A stretch of DNA of 56,222 nt from Mucilaginibacter sp. (GTDB lineage Bacteria; Bacteroidota; Bacteroidia; Sphingobacteriales; Sphingobacteriaceae), in the NCBI GenBank assembly GCA_028287895.1, contig JAQBOV010000086.1, forward strand, positions 1 through 56,222, written 5' to 3'. The notes beneath the pieces are model-generated. The model was not told the origin of the DNA. It made no database searches and saw only the letters and a program-made list of their open reading frames with translations. Within the stretch, counting starts at the first letter, position 1; each line of letters opens with the position of its first letter. This document shows, piece by piece, positions 1 through 8,756 of this stretch. Position numbers and translations under genes: made by a program.

Positions 1-125
1 TTATCGTAACTTTAAAAAAAATTGCCATCCCGGCAAGCTTTAACTGCCGCCTTCGGCGGAAACAAAAACCGCCTTTTCAGGGTGGGTCAGTATCCCGTTA
101 CGTGGGTCAGCTTTCCCGTAATACG
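1..125. mobile_element. Probable terminal fragment of an IS21-like insertion sequence
   Basis: The left edge carries two imperfect 20-bp direct repeats, both beginning GTGGGTCAG (positions 82 and 102) and continuing into TCCCGTTAC or TCCCGTAAT. Two small GC-rich hairpins precede them: TTGCC/GGCAA at 22-36 and CCGCC-TTC-GGCGG at 47-59. Tandem repeats inside the terminal sequence, next to a terminator-like hairpin after the last transposase gene, are typical of IS21-family ends in Bacteroidota. No transposase is inside the window, so the assignment rests on the end structure alone. The reading frame of the adjoining zeta-like remnant runs into this sequence, as if the element had interrupted that gene. 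Confidence 0.35.
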
Positions 126-495
126 CACCTATCATGGTCGTCATCATTTTCAGGCTTAATTTCTTTAAAATTCTTGTCTGGTTTCTGTAAAAAGTTATCG
201 GTAAGCTTTAGGAAATACTTGAAGAGCGGTTGTTTAAAATTCTCATTGAACCATTTTATGTCTTCCTGAAGTATCGCAAAGCTTGCAGTGTCTTTAGTAA
301 AGTAAGCGATAATTGGCGCCGAATCTTTCATACTCCAGCAAGACGTTCTACTTCAATCTGCGGATATTGGATCATTAACTCGGCAAATACCAGATCACCA
401 TTAAAGACTGGCGTATTTTCGGGTACATGAAAATGACCAAAAACGCTCTTACTGGCTCCATTGGGACCAGCTATAATTACAAACTGAGGTCTCAT
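107..495 (-). pseudogene. Zeta-toxin-like P-loop kinase, internally deleted
   Basis: Two minus-strand frames overlap by four bases (ATGA) near 328-331. The first (495 to 328, 55 codons) starts with a beta strand and a Walker-A-like loop GPNGASKS, then a short FNGD motif, as in the N-terminus of Bacteroidota zeta-toxin/P-loop kinases. The second (331 to 107) contains the typical C-terminal region with IIAYF and IKWFNENFKQP. About half of a family member of roughly 190 residues is missing between them, so this is an internal deletion with a frameshift. The glycine usually found before Lys-Ser of the Walker A motif is replaced by serine. The extreme C-terminus runs into the probable IS end. The gene is inferred to be inactive. 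Confidence 0.6.
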
Positions 496-504
496 CCGGA
501 GAAA

Positions 505-765
505 TTAAGCAGGAATAAGGTATAACCAATAACCTTTGCCGGGAGGCAGTAAATTTTTCACCAGGGTATAACTTCGTTTTTCAAGATTATAAGTTACAAG
601 GTCTTCGGAGCCGTCGGGGTTTGCACGGATAAATTCCCTGGGGCTGTTTACGCGGCTATCACGATAAAACATTGAAACACCTTTTTCAAAAGCATGAGTA
701 TATAATTCCTCTGTGATTACAGCTGTTGTTTTGTTGGTTTCATCAATTGTCTTACCATTGGACAT
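505..765 (-). CDS. Small hypothetical protein, probable partner of the zeta-like gene
   Basis: This 86-residue protein starts at an ATG at 765. An upstream TTG could extend it to 119 residues, but the added part lacks the conserved look of the core. The core reads as a compact soluble domain with ITEELYTHAFEKG and a C-terminus ending in GKGYWLY. It lies only nine bases upstream of the zeta-like remnant, in the same direction. Genes of this size directly before zeta-type kinases in Bacteroidota are candidate antitoxins, but no biochemical role can be read from the sequence. The gene is intact although its partner is broken, as expected if an antitoxin outlives its toxin. Confidence 0.5.
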   Translation of the reverse strand: MSNGKTIDETNKTTAVITEELYTHAFEKGVSMFYRDSRVNSPREFIRANPDGSEDLVTYNLEKRSYTLVKNLLPPGKGYWLYLIPA

Positions 766-889
766 AATTTTCTCATCCTCATTTTGCCCATTTTGGGAAT
801 ATACGATGCTATTAAGATACGTAAAATGAATTTCCTGGTTTGACGAAGGTTTTAAGTTCCACAAAATCTGCTACCGGAACTATAATGCC

Positions 890-1080
890 AGATAGGAATA
901 TTTTCTATTATAACTAAATTAAATAAGAATATTTTCTATTAAATAGTAATTTGACTAGGATTTTCGAACTTGGAAATAATAGGATTTTTTTCGATTAAGA
1001 AGAGAATAATATAAAAATATAGGAATATTTTATATTAATTCTATTATAAATAAGAATATTTTCTATTATAGAATAAAAGT
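890..1080. repeat. AT-rich tract with repeated AATATTTTCTATTA-like units
   Basis: The unit (G)GAATATTTTCTATTA, with small variations, occurs around 897, 932, 1022 and 1053, separated by other AT-rich sequence. A distinct block at 981-1036 (T-run, TCGATTAAGAAGAGAATAAT, then another unit) is nearly repeated at 39511-39570. The tract lies upstream of the antitoxin/toxin remnant and downstream of the TlpA-like gene. It has no open reading frame. It could be an operator array, a recombination scar or a mobile-element end. Confidence 0.6.
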
Positions 1081-1315
1081 CACGGCCTTACTAAAAGACA
1101 ACGCGATTAAATTAAAAACGGCTTCTACTATCGCCAAGTTAGGTTACTGGCAGTTTCAGGCGCTGCTCAGCTAAATAAATCAGGTGCTTGTTTCGATCGT
1201 ATTTGTACTCCGTAGTTCCAAACCAACTACCATTGGCAGTCTCACTATATATTAATAGAATCGAAGCATTTCTCGTGTTAAAACAGGATTTAGGGGACCG
1301 ATCATATCGTTTTAA
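1081..1315. other. Intergenic stretch with a possible PAS-kinase remnant
   Basis: In the plus-strand frame from about 1081 to 1173, a 30-codon stretch reads LKTASTIAKLGYWQFQ and then stops. This resembles the opening helix of PAS domains in Bacteroidota sensor kinases. It has no start, no continuation and no partner domain, so at best it is a relic. The rest, up to the end of the TlpA-like gene at 1316, shows nothing recognisable. Confidence 0.2.
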
Positions 1316-2470
1316 TTACTTAAGGATTTCTTCGATTTTTGTTGTCACGATCTTCTCATCACCCGAAGCAAGGATCACTTTTCCCTTTTTATCCAGTAAT
1401 ACAAAAAAAGGCATGGACCTAACCGCATATAATTCACCGACTTTTGCTGGTGATCCTTTTGAAGGGAATTCGTCAATAACCTGCGTCCATGGCATTTTTT
1501 CCTGATCAAGTGCACGTACCCAATCTTTCCAATTCCTGTCGTCGGAAACACTGATGATGTTAAACCCTTTATGATGATATTTTGCATACACTTTTTTCCA
1601 GTTGGGAATGCCTTTTCTGCATGGCACACACCAACTTGCCCAGAAATCCAACATTACAATAGACCCACGTGTTGTTGAAAACCTGAATTTATTCTTGTCC
1701 CTTTTTGGCAATGTAAAATCGGGAGCAAGTTTACTTACCTGCATGTTTGTTAATATCGACAATTGCTTGGTTAACGCATCATAGTAGGAAGATGCTTTCG
1801 CTGCTCCTGAAAATTGATTTATAACTGAACGCAAATAAATGGCAGACGTATCGCGTAATGACCTATAATATTCATTAAATATGTAAATCCCGGCGAGGGA
1901 GCTGGGATTTTGACCGATATAATTTTCCACCCATAATTTTTCTTTCCCGGTGAGCAGCTTACCGATTGAGTCTAACTCATTCCTAATATAAGCTAAGGAA
2001 TCCTTTTTTGCTGTCTTTAACTTTTTAAGGAGAGAAAGACCATACGTAAATCCTGTTTCATTTTGATATTTAGCATAAACATCAGCCAGTGGAGAGCCCG
2101 TTTCTTTGATTTGCCATATTATGGGGTAGTCTTTCGTTTTGGCATACTGATGCATGGCAAATGATGTATCAATGTTAAATGTAATAACAGAATCATCTAC
2201 AAATCCCCTGAATGACCAATTACCAGGAATAATCGCGAATACTTTTCTTTCGGGCAAACCTATTTTCCCCCGAAAAACAAATTTGCCTTTCACGATGACG
2301 GCGCTATCCATTACATGCATATCGTTGGAAAGCATACGAACGATGCCGGAATCTACACCGACTATTGTGCCGTTAATTACATAGCTGCGATTCCTGGTGA
2401 TTTGTGCGTCAGCCTGAAAAATAAAACAAAATAAAATAAAGCCGATTGCTGCACTTAATGATTTTTTCAT
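1316..2470 (-). CDS. TlpA-like thiol-disulfide oxidoreductase with DUF4369-type N-terminus
   Basis: The 384-residue protein begins with a signal peptide of about 22 residues (ending QADA) and is therefore predicted to be periplasmic or envelope-attached. The N-terminal part, about residues 25-240, resembles the DUF4369 region common in Bacteroidota thioredoxins (NGTIVGVDSGIVRML). The C-terminal thioredoxin/AhpC-TSA fold holds the redox motif WCVPC at about 280-284, followed by the usual cis-proline segment RSMPFFVLLDKKG. Members of this group reduce or resolve disulfides of envelope proteins. No partner gene is next to it and its client is unknown. The length is normal for the family. Confidence 0.88.
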   Translation of the reverse strand: MKKSLSAAIGFILFCFIFQADAQITRNRSYVINGTIVGVDSGIVRMLSNDMHVMDSAVIVKGKFVFRGKIGLPERKVFAIIPGNWSFRGFVDDSVITFNIDTSFAMHQYAKTKDYPIIWQIKETGSPLADVYAKYQNETGFTYGLSLLKKLKTAKKDSLAYIRNELDSIGKLLTGKEKLWVENYIGQNPSSLAGIYIFNEYYRSLRDTSAIYLRSVINQFSGAAKASSYYDALTKQLSILTNMQVSKLAPDFTLPKRDKNKFRFSTTRGSIVMLDFWASWCVPCRKGIPNWKKVYAKYHHKGFNIISVSDDRNWKDWVRALDQEKMPWTQVIDEFPSKGSPAKVGELYAVRSMPFFVLLDKKGKVILASGDEKIVTTKIEEILK

Positions 2471-2679
2471 GGTAAAGTGTTGATTACAATATAAGTCATC
2501 CCTTTCAATATTTAACTTAGCTCTGGATTGGCATTGTTAATAAAAAAAAGCTAATTTGAAAGCTGAAAACGAGACTAGTTTTCAAACATTTCTTAATTGC
2601 TCTTGCTGAATACTTCGTTAGCTCCAGGTTCCAGTGCTTTTAATTTTAGTTTTTTCATTGATGTAAAAAATCTGATTTG

Positions 2680-3006
2680 TTATATTTTTATTTCCTTTTT
2701 TAATGCCCTGAAAGTAGATTCTGCTCGATTGTCAAGATCAACACGTTGTCCCTTATCGTTTAAAAATTGATCGCGTATCTCATTTAATTTTTGCAGTGAG
2801 ATAATCCGTCCCTCTGGCCGAAAAGTTTTCTCAAGGACTGCCGCAAAAAAACAAGCAGCGTCCCACAAGTTTTCGCGCTCAACGTTATTATGGTAAGCAG
2901 ATGTACGGGGATAGGGTTTATAAAAGAAAAGCTTTTCGCCAAGTTTACGGGCGTCGTCAAAGTTTTGCATTAATAATTGATTGTAAGAATGATATGGTAC
3001 GACCAA
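2680..3006 (-). CDS. Hypothetical protein, possibly a C-terminal fragment
   Basis: An open frame of 108 codons begins at TTG two codons after an in-frame stop. The first ATG is at 2967, which would leave 95 residues. The protein is soluble and mostly helical, with aromatic and charged stretches (LFFYKPYPRTS, LWDAACFFAAVLEK). No signal peptide, membrane segment or known motif was recognised. The lack of a good start suggests the tail of a larger lost gene rather than a complete small gene. The flanking gaps are AT-rich and give no further hint. Confidence 0.35.
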   Translation of the reverse strand: MVVPYHSYNQLLMQNFDDARKLGEKLFFYKPYPRTSAYHNNVERENLWDAACFFAAVLEKTFRPEGRIISLQKLNEIRDQFLNDKGQRVDLDNRAESTFRALKKEIKI

Positions 3007-3153
3007 ACTCTTTTAATATGGGTTAGCTGCAAGCTTTTTTTTATTTAATATCTTCACTAAATAGTGCAAGTTAGCGAAACGTACACAATAGCTGAGCTGA
3101 TAATATGGAAGATGAAATACCAATAGTTAATATAATAAGCTATTCGCTGTAGA

Positions 3154-4176
3154 TTAGCTTGTGGCGGTTTTTGAAGATTCTCTTATATTAAAGTCGGTTT
3201 TTAATATAATAGATTGTGAGCTGATGTGCTGTGATGATGTATTTAACTTATTTAACAGAACGGTAATAACACTATCTGCAATGGCTTCAATTGGCTGGGC
3301 TATAGCGGTAACAGGTGGCGAAAAAAGCTTAAATACATCATAATCATCGAATGAAACCACGGCCAGGTCTGAAGGCACTTTTATACCTAAGCCATTGATT
3401 ACTTTTAATCCACAGGTTCCCACATGGTTAGTGCCAAAAAAAACAGCGTCCAGCTTTTTATTCTTTTTTAGAAAATTAGTAATCGGGGCTATGATCAGGT
3501 CTTCGTTTTGGTTAAAGATGATTTCCTGGACAACAGGCTTATAGCCGCTTTCGTTCAAAGCCTCATGATAGCCCTGTAAGCGGGCCTGCATTTGCGTTTG
3601 CCCCGAAGCAAATGTGATAAAAGCAATATTCTTATACCCCTGTTGAATAAGATGCTTTGTTGCATTGTAAGTACTGAACAAGTTATCAATTTCTACAAAA
3701 TCGGCGTTTACATTTGGCAAATGCCTGTCAAAAAGAACTACAGGCATCCCATCTTTTAACAATGAATTGATATCGTCCTCAATACCTTGTGGCGGGGCAA
3801 TGATATAGCCATCCACATGCCTGTCGCGAAACATGTTGATCAGTTCCCGGGTTTTAAGCGTGTCATTATCGGTACTGCAGTAGATTATTTTATAGCCGTT
3901 TTTATAGGCCCTATCCTCAATAAGCCTGGCAATAGCCGAAAAAAATGGGTTAGAAATATCCTCCACCATTAGGCCAATAATGTTAGACTTACCTGTACGT
4001 AAGCTTTTGGCCAGCGAATTAGGTTTGTAGCCCACTTCTTCCACAAATTTTTGAACACGCTCTACCAATTCCTTACCTATTCTTTTTTCTTCTGCCCGTC
4101 CGTTCAGAATAAATGAAATGGTGGTTTTTGAAACATTGAGATGGTTGGCTATATCTATTATTGAAAGTTTTTTCAC
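3154..4176 (-). CDS. LacI-family transcriptional regulator
   Basis: The 340-residue protein has an N-terminal LacI helix-turn-helix at about residues 4-24 (IIDIANHLNVSKTTISFIL), the hinge segment KPNSLAKSLRTGKSN, and a periplasmic-binding-protein-like sensor domain from about residue 62 (IIGLMVEDISNPFF) to the end. The start is a GTG at 4176. No alternative methionine precedes the DNA-binding domain. The 18-bp perfect palindrome at 4224-4241 lies about 50 bp upstream and suggests autoregulation. The gene heads a cluster with a FucP-type permease, GH92, SGNH and GH78. It probably responds to a sugar or sugar phosphate released by these enzymes, but the ligand cannot be read from the sequence. 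Confidence 0.93.
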   Translation of the reverse strand: MKKLSIIDIANHLNVSKTTISFILNGRAEEKRIGKELVERVQKFVEEVGYKPNSLAKSLRTGKSNIIGLMVEDISNPFFSAIARLIEDRAYKNGYKIIYCSTDNDTLKTRELINMFRDRHVDGYIIAPPQGIEDDINSLLKDGMPVVLFDRHLPNVNADFVEIDNLFSTYNATKHLIQQGYKNIAFITFASGQTQMQARLQGYHEALNESGYKPVVQEIIFNQNEDLIIAPITNFLKKNKKLDAVFFGTNHVGTCGLKVINGLGIKVPSDLAVVSFDDYDVFKLFSPPVTAIAQPIEAIADSVITVLLNKLNTSSQHISSQSIILKTDFNIRESSKTATS

Positions 4177-4223
4177 TTGCTGTGTTTACAACATCAAATA
4201 TAATAATATCTTAAGATAAATGT

Positions 4224-4241
4224 TGTTAAATCGATTTAACA
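4224..4241. promoter_or_regulatory. LacI-type operator, perfect 18-bp palindrome
   Basis: TGTTAAATCGATTTAACA is its own reverse complement and has the central CG step common in LacI-family operators. It lies between the end of the FucP-type permease gene and the start of lacI. A close relative sits at 8693-8712 beside the SGNH gene. The local regulator is the obvious candidate to bind it. Confidence 0.7.
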
Positions 4242-4262
4242 GCGCATATAACACTCAATAGG

Positions 4263-5507
4263 TTATTTATTATTCACACCTAATTTATTCACCTTATTAT
4301 AGCTGTACCCAAATACAAATATCACCGCGTAGCAAATAATTGGCAAATAGTAGGCATTGGCTACACTATGATTAGCAATAAGACCCATCAATGGCGGAAA
4401 AATACCGCCGCCAACAACTCCCATAACAATAAAAGAAGAAGCCTGCTGGGTTTGTTTGCCCAGGTCTTTTAAGCCCAGGCTAAATATTGTTGGGAACATA
4501 ATACTGAAAAAGAAGTTGATAAACAGCAATGCAATAAATGAAACCCAGCCAAAACTTTGGGCCACTATGATACACATTATAATATTGCCCAGGGCGAATG
4601 TGGCAAGTAGTTTATTAGGAGCTATATAGCGTATTAATACCGTGCCGGCAGAGCGCCCGACAACCATCATAATCATACTTAAAGAAAAAAAATAGCCCGC
4701 TTTTTCATCAGTGAAATGCATTACATCGTGTCCATAATTAATGAAATATGCCCAGGTACCACCTTGCGCTGCCACATTAAACAATTGTGCTATGGCCGCA
4801 AACACAAAGTGCTTATGCCGAAATAGCCTTTTATCCACATGCTCCACCAGGGCAACCGCGTATGCATCGGTCGTTACATTATGAGAATCGCCAAGTTGGG
4901 GTACTTTTACAAAGGCAAAAGCTACGCCGATCAGTGCAATAACGGCACCTATTACAATATATAAATGCATTACAGATACCAAATCGTTAGAGTGCTCCCG
5001 CCCAGCTTTCAGGATAAAATAACTGCCGATAAGCGGGCCTATAACACCCCCTAAACCATTAAATGCCTGTGAGAAATTAATACGTTGATCGCTGGTGCGC
5101 TGGTCGCCCAGGGATGCCACAAACGGGTGTGCAACGGTTTCCAATGTAGCCAGGCCACAGGCTAAAACAAAAAGAGCTATCCTGAAAAAATTAAAAGACT
5201 CGGCGTTGGCAGCCGGAACAAACAGGAATGCTCCGGTAGCATAAAGGAATAAGCCCAGAAGCACACCACTTTTATAACCAAACTTTTTCATGAAAATACC
5301 GGCCGGGATGCCCATTACCGCGTATGCCCCAAACATGGATAGCTGCACCAGGGCGGAGCGGGATTTAGATACATGCAGCACGTTTTGAAAGTGCCTGTTC
5401 AGCACATCACAAAGTGTTAAAGCAATACCCCACAGCATAAAAAGCGATGTGATAAAGAGCAGGATCACCACGTATTGGCGTTCGGTAAAATTGGGTTTAG
5501 CGTCCAT
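4263..5507 (-). CDS. FucP-type sugar:proton symporter (MFS)
   Basis: The 414-residue protein has about twelve hydrophobic membrane segments and the sequence style of the L-fucose permease/glucose-galactose transporter branch of the major facilitator superfamily. Examples are the first segment FLMLWGIALTLCDVLNRHFQ and the conserved ETVAHPFVASLGD region at about residue 120. These proteins import monosaccharides such as fucose, glucose, galactose or mannose with protons across the inner membrane. It lies between lacI and GH92 on the same strand. It is therefore the likely importer for sugars released by GH92 (mannose) or GH78 (rhamnose). Substrate specificity is inferred from context only. Confidence 0.88.
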   Translation of the reverse strand: MDAKPNFTERQYVVILLFITSLFMLWGIALTLCDVLNRHFQNVLHVSKSRSALVQLSMFGAYAVMGIPAGIFMKKFGYKSGVLLGLFLYATGAFLFVPAANAESFNFFRIALFVLACGLATLETVAHPFVASLGDQRTSDQRINFSQAFNGLGGVIGPLIGSYFILKAGREHSNDLVSVMHLYIVIGAVIALIGVAFAFVKVPQLGDSHNVTTDAYAVALVEHVDKRLFRHKHFVFAAIAQLFNVAAQGGTWAYFINYGHDVMHFTDEKAGYFFSLSMIMMVVGRSAGTVLIRYIAPNKLLATFALGNIIMCIIVAQSFGWVSFIALLFINFFFSIMFPTIFSLGLKDLGKQTQQASSFIVMGVVGGGIFPPLMGLIANHSVANAYYLPIICYAVIFVFGYSYNKVNKLGVNNK

Positions 5508-5651
5508 TGATGAAAGCTTAATAATTTGGCTGATTAAGTGGGCCCTAAAGTAAGTTAAAACTTGACTGGTATCAAACTTACAATCTATTTTTCATCCAAG
5601 AATTGGCAACGGTTTGCTGTCCATAGTCAGATTACGCTTATAAAATAGAGG

Positions 5652-7931
5652 TCATTGCCGCTCACTTTTTGAAAGAGAGAATGGTTTATCTTCCATAGCC
5701 AGCCCCCGGCTTGTGTTGGGCTTGTCGCCCATTTCAAAATGTAGGGTGCCGCCATTTATGATATCGGCATGGCTTATCCAGTTATGCGTAAAAGGCTTCC
5801 CGTTCAATGTTGCCGACTGGATATACACATTCTGGCTGCTATTATTATTGGCCTCAATAGTGAATTTGTTGCCGTTTTCCAGCGTAATAACCATCTTTTT
5901 AAAAGCAGGGCTGCCTATTACATATTGGTCGGTACCGGGGCAAACGCTGTAAAAACCTGCGGCGCTCAGCACGTACCACGAAGACATTTGCCCCTCGTCC
6001 TCATCACCGGGGTAACCATTTTCTGTAGCGTTATACATTTTATTCATTACTTCGCGCAGGTGCTGTTGCGCTTTCCAGGGCTGGCCCGCATAATTGTAAA
6101 GGTATATCATGTGCTGTATCGGTTCATTACCCTGTGCATACTGGCCCATTTTAAAAGCGGCCATTTCTGTCATCTCATGAATTACTTGCCCATAGCCACC
6201 AACTTTAATGGTTCCCGGTTGGGTAAATACGGCATCCATTTTATGGGTAAAATTCTTATCACCGCCCATTAAATTAATTAAGCCCTGCACATCCTGAAAA
6301 ACCGACCATGTCCAGTGCCAGGCATTTCCTTCGGTATAAGGGCCGCCCCAGTCAAGCGGATCAAAAGGCTCTATCCAATTGCCTCGGGCATCTTTAGCAC
6401 GCATAAAGCCTGTTTTTACATCATACAGGTTTTTATAGTTATACATCTGCCGGCCAAACACGTTTTGATAATGGGAATCTCCGGTTTGTTTAGCCAACTG
6501 GTATCCGCAAAAATCATCGTACGCAAATTCAAGCGTCCACGCAGTGGCGCCCTGAGTTTGTGGGGTGAAGGGCACGTAACCATCTGTAAAATACTCTTTC
6601 CAGCCGGGCCTGCCATTGGCACTTCCCCAGGGCCCTTTATTAGTTGCTTCGTGGTAATAAGCGTCCAGAGCCCGTTGTGGGTCGAATGTTCGAATACCTT
6701 TTACCCACGCATCGGTTAACAATGATATCGCGTGGTTACCTAACATACCACCGGTTTCGGCCGGGAAAGACCATGCCGGAAGCCAGCCGCATTGCTGCTG
6801 CGCATCCAGTAAAGCATTTACATATTGGCCCTCCATCTTGGGGTGCATAATGGTATTTAAGGGAAATTGTGCCCTGAAGGTATCCCAAAAGCCGTTGTCA
6901 GTATACATGTATCCGTCATGAATTTCCCCATCGTAGGGGCTGTAATAATATGGCTTGCCATCCTTGCCATATTCAAAAAACTGATGCGAAAACAAATTGG
7001 CATGGTACAGACAAGAATAAAATGTCGCCTTTTGTTCTTCCGTTCCGCCCTCAACCAGCATTGTGCCCAATAAAGTATTCCACACTTTATCAGCTGCTTT
7101 GCGGGTGTCATCAAATGATCTGTTTTGCCTTAATTCTCTTTGTAAAGTCAGGTCGGCCTGTTCGGGACTTATATAAGAGGAGGCCACTTTTGCCTGTACC
7201 GTTTCGCCATCTTTAAATTTGATGTAAGCGCCAACCCCATCCCCTTCGGCCTCCGTTTGTTGAGCGCTCAGGGTATTCTTTTTATTTTCCCAGGTTCCGT
7301 AAGCTGCAAACGGTTTATCAAATACTATGACAAAATAATTTTTAAAGTTTTTTGGTGCCCAGCGGCAGTTATTTACCCAGCCGGTGATTGTCTTGTTAGC
7401 CGCATCAATTTTCACCATGCTCATTTTGGTGTAACCGTCCAGCACCAGATATGAGCCCTGCCCTTTAGGAAATGAAAACCGAAGATGGGCACCACGTTCT
7501 GTAGGGCTAATTTCGGTAATGATGTTATTATCCAGCTTAACTTTATAATAACCCGGCTGTGCAATTTCGTTATCATGGCTAAATGATGTGGCCCTATCAT
7601 TCTCGTTGACAACCAATTTACCGGTAACAGGCATTAGGCTAAACACAGCGTAATCATTGACCCATGAACTGCACTGGTGCGATTGCTGAAAGCCGCGGAT
7701 GGTTTTTTCAAAGTACTGATACTTCCAGCCATCACCGTTCTTTCCGGTTTGGGGTGTCCAGGTGTTCATACCAAAAGGCAGCGAGGTAGCCGGGTAAGTA
7801 TTACCGTAAGAGAATTCGTACTTTGTGTTAGTGCCCTGCCGGGTATTAACATATTTAACCAGGTTTACTTGCTGGGCAAACAAGACAGTGCTCAATAGCA
7901 ATACGGTGCAGGTAAGTATGCCTTTATTCAT
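5652..7931 (-). CDS. GH92 family alpha-mannosidase
   Basis: The 759-residue protein has a signal peptide (cleavage near FAQ, residue 20) and the two-domain organisation of GH92: an N-terminal beta-sandwich with VNTRQGT and GNTYPATSLPFG, and a C-terminal (alpha/alpha)6 barrel. Family marks include HQCSSWVNDY near residue 85, DGYMYTDNGFWDTFRAQFPL, HEMTEMA, and the late segment GYPGDEDEGQMSSWYVLSAAGFY. The last two carry the acidic residues involved in calcium-dependent inverting catalysis. GH92 enzymes are exo-alpha-mannosidases acting on N-glycans and mannans in the periplasm or at the surface. It is followed by the FucP-type permease. A GGAAGCGCTTCC palindrome lies just upstream. Linkage specificity cannot be told from the sequence. 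Confidence 0.94.
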   Translation of the reverse strand: MNKGILTCTVLLLSTVLFAQQVNLVKYVNTRQGTNTKYEFSYGNTYPATSLPFGMNTWTPQTGKNGDGWKYQYFEKTIRGFQQSHQCSSWVNDYAVFSLMPVTGKLVVNENDRATSFSHDNEIAQPGYYKVKLDNNIITEISPTERGAHLRFSFPKGQGSYLVLDGYTKMSMVKIDAANKTITGWVNNCRWAPKNFKNYFVIVFDKPFAAYGTWENKKNTLSAQQTEAEGDGVGAYIKFKDGETVQAKVASSYISPEQADLTLQRELRQNRSFDDTRKAADKVWNTLLGTMLVEGGTEEQKATFYSCLYHANLFSHQFFEYGKDGKPYYYSPYDGEIHDGYMYTDNGFWDTFRAQFPLNTIMHPKMEGQYVNALLDAQQQCGWLPAWSFPAETGGMLGNHAISLLTDAWVKGIRTFDPQRALDAYYHEATNKGPWGSANGRPGWKEYFTDGYVPFTPQTQGATAWTLEFAYDDFCGYQLAKQTGDSHYQNVFGRQMYNYKNLYDVKTGFMRAKDARGNWIEPFDPLDWGGPYTEGNAWHWTWSVFQDVQGLINLMGGDKNFTHKMDAVFTQPGTIKVGGYGQVIHEMTEMAAFKMGQYAQGNEPIQHMIYLYNYAGQPWKAQQHLREVMNKMYNATENGYPGDEDEGQMSSWYVLSAAGFYSVCPGTDQYVIGSPAFKKMVITLENGNKFTIEANNNSSQNVYIQSATLNGKPFTHNWISHADIINGGTLHFEMGDKPNTSRGLAMEDKPFSLSKSERQ

Positions 7932-7963
7932 TTGTATTTTATATTAAAATCACTTACAAAAAA

Positions 7964-7975
7964 GGAAGCGCTTCC
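7964..7975. promoter_or_regulatory. 12-bp perfect palindrome upstream of GH92
   Basis: GGAAGCGCTTCC is a perfect palindrome located 33 bp upstream of the GH92 start codon. Its GC-centred form resembles LacI/cre-like operators but differs in sequence from the TGYTAAAT-type sites nearby. It may bind another regulator. Only the symmetry and the position support it. Confidence 0.4.
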
Positions 7976-8011
7976 ACCTCCCTTAACTAATATAAATCAA
8001 TGCCAATTCCC

Positions 8012-8674
8012 CTAATTAATTACAGCCTTGTACAATAATTCGGCTGCGTATTTGTTGCCTTCATCGTTAAGATGTACACCATCTTTTGTTAAAATTCCGC
8101 TGTCTTTATTTTGCGGGTTATTTTTAAGGCCATATTGATGAAACAAGCTGCGAAAATCTACCAGGCCGCAATCGTACTGCGTAGCCAAATCACGGATGCT
8201 TTGCGAGTATTTATTTAAATCGCCATCGAGCTCATTACTATAATCTGTTTTTTCGCCCACGTAAGCCGGGGTACATAATACCAGTTTGATATTTTTAGCC
8301 TGAAATTTTTTTATCAAAGCGGTATAAAAATGGCCAAACTTGTCATAATCTGTACCGGTTCCGGCCAGGCGTTTATGCCATACATCGTTTACGCCTACCC
8401 ATATCACAACTATATCAGGGTTTTTAGCCAGCACGTCATCTTCATACCGCAGGTAGAGGTCATAAATTTTGTTACCCCCGATTCCTGCACCACTAACTGT
8501 GTAATCGGCATCTTTATGCTGATCTTTTAATTTTTGCTGTATCAGGCTAATAAAGCCCTGGGGCTGCACGGCATATTCGGTAATTGAATCACCAAAAAAC
8601 ACCACGTTAACCGGCTTTTTAGGAGTAAATGAACATAAAGCAACAATAGCTGCCAACAGGATAATCTTTTTCAT
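8012..8674 (-). CDS. SGNH/GDSL-family hydrolase, probable carbohydrate esterase
   Basis: The ATG at 8674 gives a 220-residue protein that starts with a signal peptide (MKKIILLAAIVALCSF). A TTG six codons upstream is less likely. Block I has the nucleophile in VFFGDSITEY (Ser30). Block II glycine is in SGAGIGGNK, block III is VGVND (Asn96), and block V is DGVHL (Asp198 and His201), so the catalytic set is complete. Such enzymes remove acetyl or other acyl groups from glycans or act as lysophospholipases. Its place between GH92 and GH78 favours deacetylation of the glycan these enzymes attack. A LacI-type operator overlaps its immediate upstream region. Confidence 0.88.
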   Translation of the reverse strand: MKKIILLAAIVALCSFTPKKPVNVVFFGDSITEYAVQPQGFISLIQQKLKDQHKDADYTVSGAGIGGNKIYDLYLRYEDDVLAKNPDIVVIWVGVNDVWHKRLAGTGTDYDKFGHFYTALIKKFQAKNIKLVLCTPAYVGEKTDYSNELDGDLNKYSQSIRDLATQYDCGLVDFRSLFHQYGLKNNPQNKDSGILTKDGVHLNDEGNKYAAELLYKAVIN

Positions 8675-8692
8675 ATGTATATTCAGGTGCAA

Positions 8693-8712
8693 TTGCTAAA
8701 TTGATTTAGCAA
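8693..8712. promoter_or_regulatory. LacI-type operator, near-perfect palindrome
   Basis: TTGCTAAATTGATTTAGCAA has nine-base arms and a two-base asymmetric centre (TG). It matches the palindrome at 4224 in the pattern TGYTAAAT-NN-ATTTARCA. It ends about 19 bp upstream of the SGNH gene start, where a bound repressor would block transcription into the SGNH and GH92 genes. Confidence 0.65.
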
Positions 8713-8756
8713 TAATAGATGATAAATTATTTAATTGCAAATTAATTATGAAATAA

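Noticed and set aside
5550..5581. Inverted repeat GTAAGTT ... AACTTAC upstream of the FucP-type permease
   Set aside because: The spacer is 18 bp, the arms are short and the sequence does not match the local LacI palindromes. In AT-rich DNA such a repeat is expected by chance.
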